Made by a program: the position numbers and the translations under genes. Source: Sporosarcina globispora (GTDB lineage Bacteria; Bacillota; Bacilli; Bacillales; Cytobacillaceae). From it: 64,000 nt of DNA. Position 1 is the first letter of the stretch; every line of letters starts with the position of its first letter. This document shows positions 34,436 through 41,863 of the stretch, one piece after another. The DNA lies in assembly GCF_001274725.1 (NCBI RefSeq), contig NZ_LGUF01000007.1:4778430-4842429 (forward strand), read 5' to 3'. The notes beneath the pieces were generated by a model that was not told the DNA's origin, ran no database searches, and saw only the letters and a program-made list of their open reading frames with translations.

Positions 34436-36448
34436 CTATCCTGCAAGTGTTGCTCCCTGCTGGAGCTGATACATTTGAAAATATTTGCCCTTTCGCTCCA
34501 TTAATTCATCATGGTTTCCTTTTTCAACAATTTTGCCCCTGTCCAGAACCAGGATTTGATCAGCGTTCCGGATCGTCGACAGCCGATGGGCGATAATAAA
34601 GCTCGTTCTTCCTTTTTTCAGCACATCCATTGCTTCCTGAATAATCAACTCTGTCTCGGTATCGATGCTTGAAGTTGCTTCATCCAGTATCAAGATGGCA
34701 GGATCAAAAGCCAGGGCACGTGCAAAGGAAATGAGCTGCCTTTGCCCGCTGGAGAGCGTGCTGCCCTTCTCAATAACCGGCTCATCAAAGCCTTTTTCAA
34801 GATGCTGAAAAATCTTATCTGCACCAACATCTTTAAGGGCTTTTTCCACTTTGTCACGAGTTATTTCCGGATCCTCAAGACTGACATTGGAAGCAATGGT
34901 CCCTGTGAATAAAAACGGGTCCTGCAGGACAATTCCCATATGTTTGCGGAGTTCCTGCCTTGGAATCTGTTTTATATCCATTCCATCGATCATTATCCTC
35001 CCTTCCTGGCAGTCATAAAAACGGAAGAGAAGATTCATAATTGAACTTTTTCCTGATCCAGTATGACCGACCAGCGCTACTGTCTCTCCGTGCTTTGCTT
35101 CAAAATTAAGATCCTTCAGCACATAGTCCTTTTCCTTATATCCGAAGTGCACATGATCGAATGTAACATTCCCTTTATAGCGTGGGATATTTTTATCACT
35201 TATATCGATGCCCTCTTCATCAAGCAATTTGAAGACTCTTTCACCGGCAACAATCGCCTGTTCCAGATTGGCCAGTTGATTGACAATGCCCTGCACCGGC
35301 TGAAACAGTCGGTTAATGTAGTCTACATATGCGTAAAGCATCCCCAGTGAAATGACTGATGAAGCATTTAACGATTCGCCTCCGAAATACCAGATAAATG
35401 CAACAAAAACCACATTTCTAAGCACCCCCACCAAATTATGTGAGGTCAGTGAATTCAGGCTCAGAAGTTTATTTTGAAAGGTAAAATGTTCTGTGTTCAG
35501 CCTTTCAAAATCCTTTTGTGCCTCTTTTTCGCGTCCAAATGCCTGGATGATGTTCATTCCCTGAATCGATTCATTTACCATCCCATTGATATCACTCACC
35601 CTGGAACGGATTACATGATTGTATTTCGATGCATATTTTCGGTACATGATCGCCCATACATAAAGAATCGGGAGCAAGATTAGACATATCGCAGCAAGCT
35701 TGGCATTTAAAATAAATAAAGCGATATAAATACCTGAAATATATATGGCACTTGTAAAAAAGGTTGCCAATACTGTTACATAAAGTTCACGTATGGCTTC
35801 TGTATCGTTAGTTATCCGGGCAACCACCTTGCCGGCCGGCAGATTGTCAAAGTAACCGATAGGCAATCTTTGAATCTGCCCGAAGACATCCTCCCTCATT
35901 TGCTGGATAATTCTATTTGCCGACTTTTGCAGAAAAAATCGCTGGCCGTACTGAAAGAATGCAGCGATAATCAGCAGCCCAAAGTAAAAGGCCAAAAGCT
36001 GAACGATCTTAGGAATCTCAGGTGTATAAAATTGCATCAATTCTTCACTTGTCAATGCCTTACCTTCGTAAGTTTCCGTTTCACCGTTTTTTTCAATAAT
36101 CAGATTGCCATTTTTAAAGGTCCGTTCCCCATCAAAAGCAATGTCACCGCTGATAAAGACGAATTGGCTTCCTGCCTGGAGAATGCGGGCCTGATCTATT
36201 TTCTCCTCACTCTGATCAAGGTTTTGTTCTTTTTTATAAAAATTGCCATCATATTCAACGGCATCTTCCCCACCCTCAGTCTGATACCAAACAGATTCTA
36301 TGCCAAGGATATGTTCATCGATCATTTTCTTCGCTATGAAAGGTCCGGCCAGATCTGATGCTGCAGCGATCGTAAGCATCAGCAGTGCAGCAATAATGGT
36401 TTTTTTATAATGAAGTGCATACTGGAATAACCGCTTCCCTGTGGTCAT
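34436..36448 (-). CDS. yheH: YheH (BmrD), ABC multidrug exporter half with consensus ATPase site
   Basis: One half of a heterodimeric multidrug exporter with YheI. The 670 residues start MTTGKRLFQYALHYKKTI, with six transmembrane helices. A hydrophilic insert of about 100 residues lies between helices 1 and 2 (from GIESVWYQTEGGED to the next helix IVQLLAFYFGLLIIAA). The ATPase domain has Walker A GHTGSGKSS, signature LSSGQRQLISFARAL and Walker B ILILDEATSSIDTETE with the catalytic Glu. The start is ATG 36448 with GGAGGTG upstream, overlapping the yheI stop by 4 bases; a longer frame to 36511 would run inside yheI. In B. subtilis the operon is bmrBCD, induced by ribosome-targeting drugs. Confidence 0.92.
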   Translation of the reverse strand: MTTGKRLFQYALHYKKTIIAALLMLTIAAASDLAGPFIAKKMIDEHILGIESVWYQTEGGEDAVEYDGNFYKKEQNLDQSEEKIDQARILQAGSQFVFISGDIAFDGERTFKNGNLIIEKNGETETYEGKALTSEELMQFYTPEIPKIVQLLAFYFGLLIIAAFFQYGQRFFLQKSANRIIQQMREDVFGQIQRLPIGYFDNLPAGKVVARITNDTEAIRELYVTVLATFFTSAIYISGIYIALFILNAKLAAICLILLPILYVWAIMYRKYASKYNHVIRSRVSDINGMVNESIQGMNIIQAFGREKEAQKDFERLNTEHFTFQNKLLSLNSLTSHNLVGVLRNVVFVAFIWYFGGESLNASSVISLGMLYAYVDYINRLFQPVQGIVNQLANLEQAIVAGERVFKLLDEEGIDISDKNIPRYKGNVTFDHVHFGYKEKDYVLKDLNFEAKHGETVALVGHTGSGKSSIMNLLFRFYDCQEGRIMIDGMDIKQIPRQELRKHMGIVLQDPFLFTGTIASNVSLEDPEITRDKVEKALKDVGADKIFQHLEKGFDEPVIEKGSTLSSGQRQLISFARALAFDPAILILDEATSSIDTETELIIQEAMDVLKKGRTSFIIAHRLSTIRNADQILVLDRGKIVEKGNHDELMERKGKYFQMYQLQQGATLAG

Positions 36449-38202
36449 GAAAGCACCTCCTCTTCCGCAGCAGCCTGTGTCTGCTGCCTCAAAAATTGTT
36501 CCTTGTACCATCCAACCGCAGCCATTAAATCCTCATGAGTGCCTTCTTCTGCAATTCCGCCTTCATCAAGAACGATTATATGGTCGGCATGCTGGACAGC
36601 TGACATCCTGTGTGTCGTAATGATTGTCGTTTTACCCTTTCGTTCAGACCGGATATTATCAATGATCTTTTTCTCCGTTTTGGCATCAACGGCTGAAAGC
36701 GAGTCATCAAGGATCAGAATTTCCGGATCCTTCACAAGTGCACGTGCAATTGAAATCCTCTGTTTTTGCCCTCCTGATAAGGCTACTCCCTTTTCACCCA
36801 CCAGTGTTTCAAGCCCTTCAGGCAGAAGTTCAAGGTCTTTGCGGAAGGCTGCCAAATCAATCGCTTTTTGCAAATCCTCTTCAGTTGCTTCCTCTTTTCC
36901 AAAAAGGATATTTTCCCGTACAGTTCTGGAAAAAAGAACATGATCCTGAGGAACATAGCCGATCCATCCCCTCGTTCTTTCAAGCTCCTGTTCTTCAATC
37001 GGAACATCTGCAATCGAAAGCTTCCCGTTGCCTGAGGGATATTCTCTTAATAGCTGTTTAATAAAAGTAGTCTTCCCGCTCCCCGTTTTCCCGACAACTC
37101 CAAGCGTTTCCCCGCGCTCAATATGCAGCTTAATCCCTTTCAGGTTAGCAGCTTTTGAGGAAGGATATTGGAAATGAACATCCTCAAAAGTAACACTTGC
37201 AGGGGTTTCAACGATAGACGGGTTTTCAGGATTCTTAATATCCTGCTTAGCGGACAATGTTTCCTGAACACGATCAAGGGACGCATTCCCTCTTTGCATA
37301 ACATTAATTAATTCTCCGATAGCGAACATCGGCCAAATCAGCATACCTAAATAAACATTAAAAGATACAAGCTGTCCCAGGGTGATCGTTTGATGGAAAA
37401 CAAGATAAGCACCGTATCCAAGACCAATAAGATAACTTAGTCCCACAATCACCTTTATGGTTGGCTCAAAAAGTGAATCAATTTTTGCCACTTCAATATT
37501 TTTGTTATAAACATCTTCGGTAAGGTCATGAAAACGCTGCTGATCCGCTCTCTCCTGTACATAAGCCCGCACCACCCGAACTCCTGAAACAGATTCAAGG
37601 ACCCTGTCATTGAGTTCTCCAAATGCATCTTGTGCACTCATAAAACGGGTGTGAATCTTTTTCCCGTAAACTTTAATCAAATAGGCCATGATAGGCAGAG
37701 GCAATATTGCAGCAAAGGTTAACTTCCAGCTAATCAGAAATCCCATTGTAAACAATATGGTCAGCATAAAAATGCTGGAATCCACCAATGTTAATATTCC
37801 GAAGCCGGCGGTAACTGAGATAGCTTTCAAATCATTTGTTGCCCTAGCCATTAAATCACCGGTACGATTTTTCTCAAAAAATGTTGGGGTCATTTTTAAT
37901 AGGTGACCCATAAACTGTGACCGCAATTTTCTTTCTACCAGGAATGCTCCTCCAAAGAGCTGGTACATCCATATATATGTTATTGCATAGGACACGATTG
38001 TAATGATTGCCAATAAACCAAGATATTCAAATATTTTCGCACTGCTCATTTCCCCCAGATGGATATCATCAATTGCCATTCCTACAAGCCTTGGCGGCAT
38101 CACATCAAGGATTCCAACAATGATCAGCAGAGTAATAGCAATTGTGTATCTTTTCCAGTTTTCTTTGAAAAACCAGCTTAATTTTCCTAAAATCGAAAAC
38201 AA
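36445..38202 (-). CDS. yheI: YheI (BmrC), ABC multidrug exporter half with degenerate ATPase site
   Basis: Partner of YheH. The 585 residues equal B. subtilis YheI/BmrC in length. Six transmembrane helices (for example YTIAITLLIIVGILDVMPP) precede the ATPase domain with Walker A GKTGSGKTT, signature LSGGQKQRISIARAL and Walker B ILILDDSLSAVDAKTE. The residue after Walker B is Asp instead of the catalytic Glu, the usual degenerate site of such heterodimers. The start is TTG 38202 with GGGGAG upstream. The gene follows a 470-base leader with short ORFs and a terminator. Confidence 0.93.
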   Translation of the reverse strand: MFSILGKLSWFFKENWKRYTIAITLLIIVGILDVMPPRLVGMAIDDIHLGEMSSAKIFEYLGLLAIITIVSYAITYIWMYQLFGGAFLVERKLRSQFMGHLLKMTPTFFEKNRTGDLMARATNDLKAISVTAGFGILTLVDSSIFMLTILFTMGFLISWKLTFAAILPLPIMAYLIKVYGKKIHTRFMSAQDAFGELNDRVLESVSGVRVVRAYVQERADQQRFHDLTEDVYNKNIEVAKIDSLFEPTIKVIVGLSYLIGLGYGAYLVFHQTITLGQLVSFNVYLGMLIWPMFAIGELINVMQRGNASLDRVQETLSAKQDIKNPENPSIVETPASVTFEDVHFQYPSSKAANLKGIKLHIERGETLGVVGKTGSGKTTFIKQLLREYPSGNGKLSIADVPIEEQELERTRGWIGYVPQDHVLFSRTVRENILFGKEEATEEDLQKAIDLAAFRKDLELLPEGLETLVGEKGVALSGGQKQRISIARALVKDPEILILDDSLSAVDAKTEKKIIDNIRSERKGKTTIITTHRMSAVQHADHIIVLDEGGIAEEGTHEDLMAAVGWYKEQFLRQQTQAAAEEEVLS

Positions 38203-38250
38203 CGATCTCTCCCCTTTCCGGCATGAAGCTCAAGCTTCAATCAAAAGCTT

Positions 38251-38277
38251 TCACACATAAACCAGCAGCAAACCCAT
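38251..38277 (-). CDS. Leader mini-ORF 3 (8 codons)
   Basis: Reads MGLLLVYV and stops. GGAGG lies 6 bases before the ATG and is inside the end of mini-ORF 2. It ends 48 bases before the yheI start. It is too short to be judged by composition; spacing of the ribosome binding site is the only support. Confidence 0.35.
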   Translation of the reverse strand: MGLLLVYV

Positions 38278-38279
38278 AA

Positions 38280-38339
38280 CTAGCCTCCATCAAGATCCTC
38301 CGGTAAAATGGTCTTTCTTTTCACTCTTAGTACATTCAT
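38280..38339 (-). CDS. Leader mini-ORF 2 (19 codons)
   Basis: Reads MNVLRVKRKTILPEDLDGG and stops; strongly basic in the first half. GGGAGG lies 9 bases before the ATG at 38339. It is downstream of the attenuator terminator and would be translated only from read-through transcripts. Its last codons carry the ribosome binding site of mini-ORF 3. Confidence 0.5.
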   Translation of the reverse strand: MNVLRVKRKTILPEDLDGG

Positions 38340-38450
38340 TTATTTTTCCTCCCTTTCTGTTATTGCTGCCGAATGCAGCTGCCTTTCAAGAGCAAATATA
38401 TGAAAACAGGCTATGCCTGTAATTCCTATTGGAAAGTCTTTAAATTGGAC

Positions 38451-38483
38451 AAAAAAAGACATACCGCGGCATGCGATATGTCT
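38451..38483 (-). terminator. Attenuator terminator in the yheIH leader
   Basis: On the minus strand AGACATA and TATGTCT form the lower stem, and GCATG-proximal GC pairs the upper stem, followed by T7. It lies between leader ORF 1 and yheI, so it must be overcome for exporter expression. Confidence 0.85.
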
Positions 38484-38496
38484 TAAATAGACAAAA

Positions 38497-38527
38497 GAGC
38501 CCACGTTACGATATGTAACCTGTGCTC
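38497..38527 (-). promoter_or_regulatory. Upstream hairpin of the yheIH attenuator
   Basis: GAGCACAGGTTAC and GTAACGTGGGCTC pair (11 of 13) around a 5-base ATATC loop. It begins 25 bases after the leader ORF 1 stop. Its loop sequence ACATATCG is repeated in the 5' arm of the terminator, so alternative pairing is possible. A ribosome stalled in the leader could change its folding. Confidence 0.65.
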
Positions 38528-38552
38528 CTTCAAATGTGCAGGAAAATCCTGT

Positions 38553-38633
38553 TTACATTTTAATATCCTTTATAAGAGAGGTTACAGATTTTCTTTCTTC
38601 AGTTGTTTTTTGATGATGATGAATTAAGATCAT
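38553..38633 (-). CDS. Leader peptide ORF 1 of yheIH (bmrB-like position)
   Basis: A 26-codon ORF reading MILIHHHQKTTEERKSVTSL and then IKDIKM. AAGGAGGG lies 7 bases before the ATG, and a sigma-A promoter lies 38 bases upstream. In B. subtilis the bmrCD (yheIH) genes are controlled by bmrB, a translated leader ORF coupled to attenuation; this ORF has the same position and setting but is shorter (26 against 54 codons). Three consecutive His codons near the start and a Lys/Thr/Glu-rich middle are the notable codon features. No sequence similarity to bmrB is claimed. Confidence 0.7.
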   Translation of the reverse strand: MILIHHHQKTTEERKSVTSLIKDIKM

Positions 38634-38670
38634 TTTGTAACCCTCCTTTTCATTTTTTTCCATATTGGTA

Positions 38671-38699
38671 AGATTATCACCGCTTACAGTAAAAGTCAA
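38671..38699 (-). promoter_or_regulatory. Sigma-A promoter of the yheIH leader
   Basis: TTGACT and TAATCT are separated by exactly 17 bases on the minus strand, upstream of leader ORF 1. Confidence 0.8.
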
Positions 38700-38744
38700 T
38701 CTGCTTTTTTCCTATTCTTAAAAATTTTCTGTAATCAAAACATT

Positions 38745-38770
38745 TAAAAAAGGACCCCATAGGATCCTTT
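38745..38770 (-). terminator. Intrinsic terminator of the alpha/beta hydrolase gene
   Basis: AAGGATCC and GGGTCCTT pair around a short loop on the minus strand, then T6. Confidence 0.8.
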
Positions 38771-38772
38771 TA

Positions 38773-39561
38773 TCATGAAGCCAATCTTCTTTTTTGACTG
38801 CTTATGAAATCGATGGTTATTTGATTAAAAGCATCAGGCTTGTCGATGTTGCATACATGGCCTGCACCTGTAATGACTTTGACTGTAGCTGTTTTTGCTT
38901 TTCGGGCAATATTTTTTACAGATTTAATAAACAAGTGGTCTTCCTGTCCCATGATGAAAAGGGTAGGAATGTGGGATATGCTTGCCTGGATTTTTCCGAG
39001 GTACGGATTGACTGACCTTGTTAAAGACAGCCAGTTGATGAATTCGTTTTGGCACATTTTTGCTGCCTGCCTTACAAAGGCATGCCTTGATTCAAGATGG
39101 TTTCTTTTTGGCATGATGATCCACGCAAAGAGCCGATAAAGAAGCATGTATGGAAGCATATACTTAGTCAAATTGGCAATGGCTATCAGAAATCTTGTCC
39201 GCCAGTCCAATTCTGTGATGGCTCCGCCCAAAATCATGGAAGCTACTCTTTCAGGGTGGTCCTGTGCAATTGTCTGAATCACAATTGTCCCCAGCGAAAT
39301 ACCAACAAAGTGGGACTCGGCGATATGGAGATGATCGAGTACCTCAACTATTTCCTGGGATACTTCCGAAAAATGGTCTCCTTCTTCCCAGGTGCCTCTT
39401 CCAGATTGCCCATGTCCCCGCAAATCTACCAGCAGAACATTGAAATGCTTTTTGTACTCTCTCATTTGTTTATACCAAATTGCAGAGCTTCCCCCTGCAC
39501 CATGTACAAAGGTTACCCATGGCAATGATTCATCTTTCACATAAGTACGGTAATATAGCAT
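38773..39561 (-). CDS. Alpha/beta-hydrolase
   Basis: Soluble hydrolase of 262 residues with the complete catalytic triad pattern. The oxyanion region is VTFVHGAGGSSAIW, the nucleophile elbow is FVGISLGT (GxSxG), the acid is likely in FIMGQEDHLF and the histidine is in ITGAGHVCNID. A cap-type insert is rich in aromatic residues. ATG 39561 has GGAG 6 bases upstream; the frame to 39597 lacks a site. The substrate cannot be read (ester, lactone or similar). It is a single-gene unit. Confidence 0.85.
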   Translation of the reverse strand: MLYYRTYVKDESLPWVTFVHGAGGSSAIWYKQMREYKKHFNVLLVDLRGHGQSGRGTWEEGDHFSEVSQEIVEVLDHLHIAESHFVGISLGTIVIQTIAQDHPERVASMILGGAITELDWRTRFLIAIANLTKYMLPYMLLYRLFAWIIMPKRNHLESRHAFVRQAAKMCQNEFINWLSLTRSVNPYLGKIQASISHIPTLFIMGQEDHLFIKSVKNIARKAKTATVKVITGAGHVCNIDKPDAFNQITIDFISSQKRRLAS

Positions 39562-39768
39562 ATAAAACTCCAATCCATATTCAAGTATGATTTTCATAGT
39601 GTTATTTTTAAAAGAAGTTTCACTTTATTGTAAAGGATTTTAGTAAAAATTGCTTATAAAATCATAAAAAATTCACTAGTTTCTTTTCAAGTATTTTCTG
39701 CCAACTATTCATCAACAAACCTTTCCCTATTTAAGAAATTGAAAAACCAGTAATATCTATCAAAACAT

Positions 39769-39803
39769 AAAAAAACCAGCTAATTGTTTTCAGCTGGTTT
39801 TTC
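39769..39803 (-). terminator. Terminator of the YbjQ-family gene / sigY operon
   Basis: AAAACCAGCT and AGCTGGTTTT form a perfect stem; a T6 run follows on the minus strand. It closes the sigY-to-ybjQ unit. Confidence 0.88.
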
Positions 39804-39808
39804 TCCTG

Positions 39809-40126
39809 TTATTCTTCAATTAGAGCTGCGGTTCCATATGCGATAATCTCTGCAGCATTCTGCATAACTGCCGATGTTTGAAGGCGCATTCCGATTATTG
39901 CGTTGGCCCCTTTTGCCTTTGCATCTTCAACCATTCTGCCTATTGCCTTCTGTCTTGCTTCATCCATCATTTCAGTATATTCGCCAATTTCTCCGCCTAC
40001 AATTGTTTTTAATCCTGCTAAAATATCTTTTCCTATATGTTTTGTCTGTACTGTACTTCCTCTTACAAAACCTTTAATTTCCTTAATTTCTTTCCCTGGC
40101 ACCGCATCAGTAGTCACGATAATCAT
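39809..40126 (-). CDS. YbjQ/UPF0145-family protein
   Basis: Small cytoplasmic protein of 105 residues in the YbjQ (heavy-metal-binding-like, UPF0145) family, whose members form oligomeric rings of unclear function. Family features are MIIVTTDAVPGKEIKEIKG, VRGSTVQTKHIGKDI and DAKAKGANAIIGMR. GGAGG precedes the ATG. It overlaps the upstream yxlE-like gene by 20 bases, so it belongs to the sigY operon here; B. subtilis has the ABC genes yxlFG in that place instead. Confidence 0.88.
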   Translation of the reverse strand: MIIVTTDAVPGKEIKEIKGFVRGSTVQTKHIGKDILAGLKTIVGGEIGEYTEMMDEARQKAIGRMVEDAKAKGANAIIGMRLQTSAVMQNAAEIIAYGTAALIEE

Positions 40127-40310
40127 TTTGTTCTTCCTCCTCTTTTTCTTTTTTCCTCTCAGCTATCAGCACAATAAATATCGCAAAAATCATTAAAGCA
40201 TATAAAATATAAAACATAATCGCTGCCTTAATATTGATGAACAGCATGGCAATTCCAAGCAGCTGACCTCCAGCAGCAGTAAGCAGCAGCATCTGTTTTA
40301 ACTTTTTCAT
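40107..40310 (-). CDS. YxlE-like small membrane protein
   Basis: A 67-residue protein with two transmembrane helices (MLLLTAAGGQLLGIAMLFI and AIMFYILYALMIFAIFIVLI) and a very charged C-terminal tail (ERKKEKEEEEQ). Its place in the sigY operon corresponds to YxlE, which contributes to negative control of SigY in B. subtilis. GGAAGG precedes the ATG. Identity rests on order and shape more than on sequence. Confidence 0.65.
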   Translation of the reverse strand: MKKLKQMLLLTAAGGQLLGIAMLFINIKAAIMFYILYALMIFAIFIVLIAERKKEKEEEEQNDYRDY

Positions 40311-40329
40311 CCTTTCATCCTTCCATCCC

Positions 40330-40533
40330 TCAATTAATCTTTTTTTGCCAAATCTTTCTGACGAAAATCAAGTAAAACAGCGTCGGCATTGGCGCCTGTA
40401 TTAAACCGATAATTCCCCATAGCCAATAATTGTGGCCGTGCTTTCTTGCATCCAAGAATAAGAACGTACTCTGTGCGATTAAGATTATCCCTACAACAAT
40501 CAGCAAAGGGAGGGAAATTTCTTCGCTGCTCAT
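40330..40533 (-). CDS. yxlD: YxlD-like small membrane protein (negative regulator of SigY)
   Basis: A 67-residue protein with two helices (LPLLIVVGIILIAQSTFLF and WLWGIIGLIQAPMPTLFYLI). The sequence FLDARKHGHNYWLWGI is the PLDc_N/YxlD pattern. In B. subtilis YxlD and YxlC together keep SigY inactive. It overlaps yxlC by 4 bases, with AGGTG before the ATG, and is followed by the yxlE-like gene after 19 bases. Confidence 0.75.
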   Translation of the reverse strand: MSSEEISLPLLIVVGIILIAQSTFLFLDARKHGHNYWLWGIIGLIQAPMPTLFYLIFVRKIWQKKIN

Positions 40534-40880
40534 GTGCCATTCACCTGCTTAACAAAGCTGACAGTACTATAAGCCATAATAAAAACAGTGACAAATCCCT
40601 GCAGAATAAAAAATACAGCTGGAAGCTGATACAGCATGAATAAAACGGAACTTACAATGAGGAGCGCTGCAACAGTGAAGATAGCCAAGTCCCTGATCAA
40701 TTTCTTTTTCATCGTCTGTTTTTGCTCCGCAACTAAGTGTTCAAAAAATTGCAGATCAGGTGTATAAACCGGGACATTTTCTTCCAGCGATTCTAATCCG
40801 TCTTCTATCTTCTTTACAGCAGCCAGAAAATTTTCATCTTGATGATCGTGTTCCAGCGGCAGCACTTTCCTGTTCGCCAT
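40530..40880 (-). CDS. yxlC: YxlC-like anti-sigma-Y membrane protein
   Basis: Anti-sigma factor of 116 residues in the YxlC position (B. subtilis YxlC 106). A soluble, acidic N-terminal half (ENFLAAVKKIEDGLESLEEN) is expected to bind SigY. Two transmembrane helices follow (LAIFTVAALLIVSSVLFMLY and AVFFILQGFVTVFIMAYSTV). It starts 47 bases before the sigY stop, so it is translationally coupled, which keeps sigma and anti-sigma in balance. Confidence 0.78.
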   Translation of the reverse strand: MANRKVLPLEHDHQDENFLAAVKKIEDGLESLEENVPVYTPDLQFFEHLVAEQKQTMKKKLIRDLAIFTVAALLIVSSVLFMLYQLPAVFFILQGFVTVFIMAYSTVSFVKQVNGT

Positions 40881-41397
40881 GAAGCTTCAACTCCTCTCTT
40901 GCAGACATGATTCCATTGTGCACTCTTGATTTGACAGTGCCTGGAGATATTTTCATCATTTCTCCTATTTCCTCATATGAGTAGCCATAATAATGTTTAA
41001 GAACGATAGGTATCCTAATTTCGTCTTTCAGTTTTCCCAATGCGGATAAGGCATCATTCCATTCTTCATTTCGGCTTTCAAGGTGCCACTTCATCCGTCT
41101 GAATGCTTCTTCCTGTGCTTTCCAGTTCCTCTCTCTTTTCGACCTTCGCTTCTGATCAATATACAAATTCGTCGCAATGGAAATCAGCCAGGAGGAAAAT
41201 TTCGATTTGCCATTAAACAGGCCGATTTTTTCAACACATTTGGCCATGGTTTCCTGGGCAAGCTCTTCAGCTGTATCAGGATTCATAGTGATTTTAATTA
41301 AGTATTTAACCAGAAAGGGATAGTTATTTTTAAAAAGCATGGCAAAAGCGAGCTGATCTCCTCGTTTGGCGCTTATTATAAGATCTTTCTCCTCCAT
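40834..41397 (-). CDS. sigY: ECF RNA polymerase sigma factor SigY
   Basis: Extracytoplasmic-function sigma factor of 187 residues. Region 2 is visible (FAMLFKNNYPFLVKYLIKIT, PDTAEELAQETMAKCVEK, SKFSSWLISIATNLYIDQKR) and region 4 follows (PIVLKHYYGYSYEEIGEMMK, ISPGTVKSRVHNG). The order sigY-yxlC-yxlD-yxlE and a sigma-Y-type promoter upstream support the assignment. The start at 41397 has AGAGGA upstream and matches family length; the ATG at 41424 lacks a site. SigY in B. subtilis responds to nitrogen starvation and to bacteriocin-type stress; the signal here is unknown. Confidence 0.88.
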   Translation of the reverse strand: MEEKDLIISAKRGDQLAFAMLFKNNYPFLVKYLIKITMNPDTAEELAQETMAKCVEKIGLFNGKSKFSSWLISIATNLYIDQKRRSKRERNWKAQEEAFRRMKWHLESRNEEWNDALSALGKLKDEIRIPIVLKHYYGYSYEEIGEMMKISPGTVKSRVHNGIMSAREELKLHGEQESAAAGTRSSR

Positions 41398-41454
41398 CCG
41401 CTTCTTTCCTCTCTTCCCTATCATCCCATTGTTAGCTGTTTAATTCACTCATAA

Positions 41455-41479
41455 GACGCTCAAGAGGTGAATTCGTTCA
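41455..41479 (-). promoter_or_regulatory. Sigma-Y autoregulatory promoter
   Basis: TGAAC and CGTC are separated by 16 bases on the minus strand, the pattern reported for SigY promoters. It lies about 55 bases before the sigY start. Confidence 0.78.
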
Positions 41480-41863
41480 ATTAATTTTTGGTTAAGTTAT
41501 ATATTTGTGTTGATTTCCTCTGCAGATGGTCAGCCAACCGCGAGCAATCGACACTCTTGGCACTTTTTCTCCTTCTGGACTCCCTGGATACGCTTTTACC
41601 GGAGGACGTTGAATTAACATCCTTGATAAATACTATACGAAGAAAATACGAATGTATTCTTGAGGATCTCGCACCGTCCCGCTCCAATCAACACAGTGTT
41701 ACATCAATAATTAGCTTTACCGTATCACAAGAATTGAACAGAGATAAAATAAATGGAAGTGTTCCAAAAAATTAAACTCGCCGATTGGCGAGTTCTTAAG
41801 GATGTTTCATATTTAATAATTATATTCTGCGTTCAGAATTTAGGGAAATAAGTTCTGATTTCC
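41480..41863. other. Intergenic stretch without a supported gene
   Basis: About 380 bases between the SigY promoter and dsdA. A 95-codon plus-strand frame (41488-41775) and a 68-codon minus-strand frame overlap here, but neither has a ribosome binding site nor a recognisable motif. Only the terminator hairpin at 41766-41794 is supported. It marks the change from the conserved yha/yhe/sigY backbone to accessory operons. Confidence 0.5.
41766..41794 (-). terminator. Terminator of the dsdA operon
   Basis: AACTCGCC and GGCGAGTT pair perfectly around a 4-base loop. TAATTTTTT follows on the minus strand. Confidence 0.8.

Noticed and set aside
40334..40540. 68-codon minus-strand ORF overlapping yxlD
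   Set aside because: Out-of-frame shadow of yxlD; its product has no membrane helices or family pattern.
41488..41775. 95-codon plus-strand ORF between sigY and dsdA
   Set aside because: No ribosome binding site, no recognisable motif, and it overlaps an equally long minus-strand frame and the dsdA terminator.
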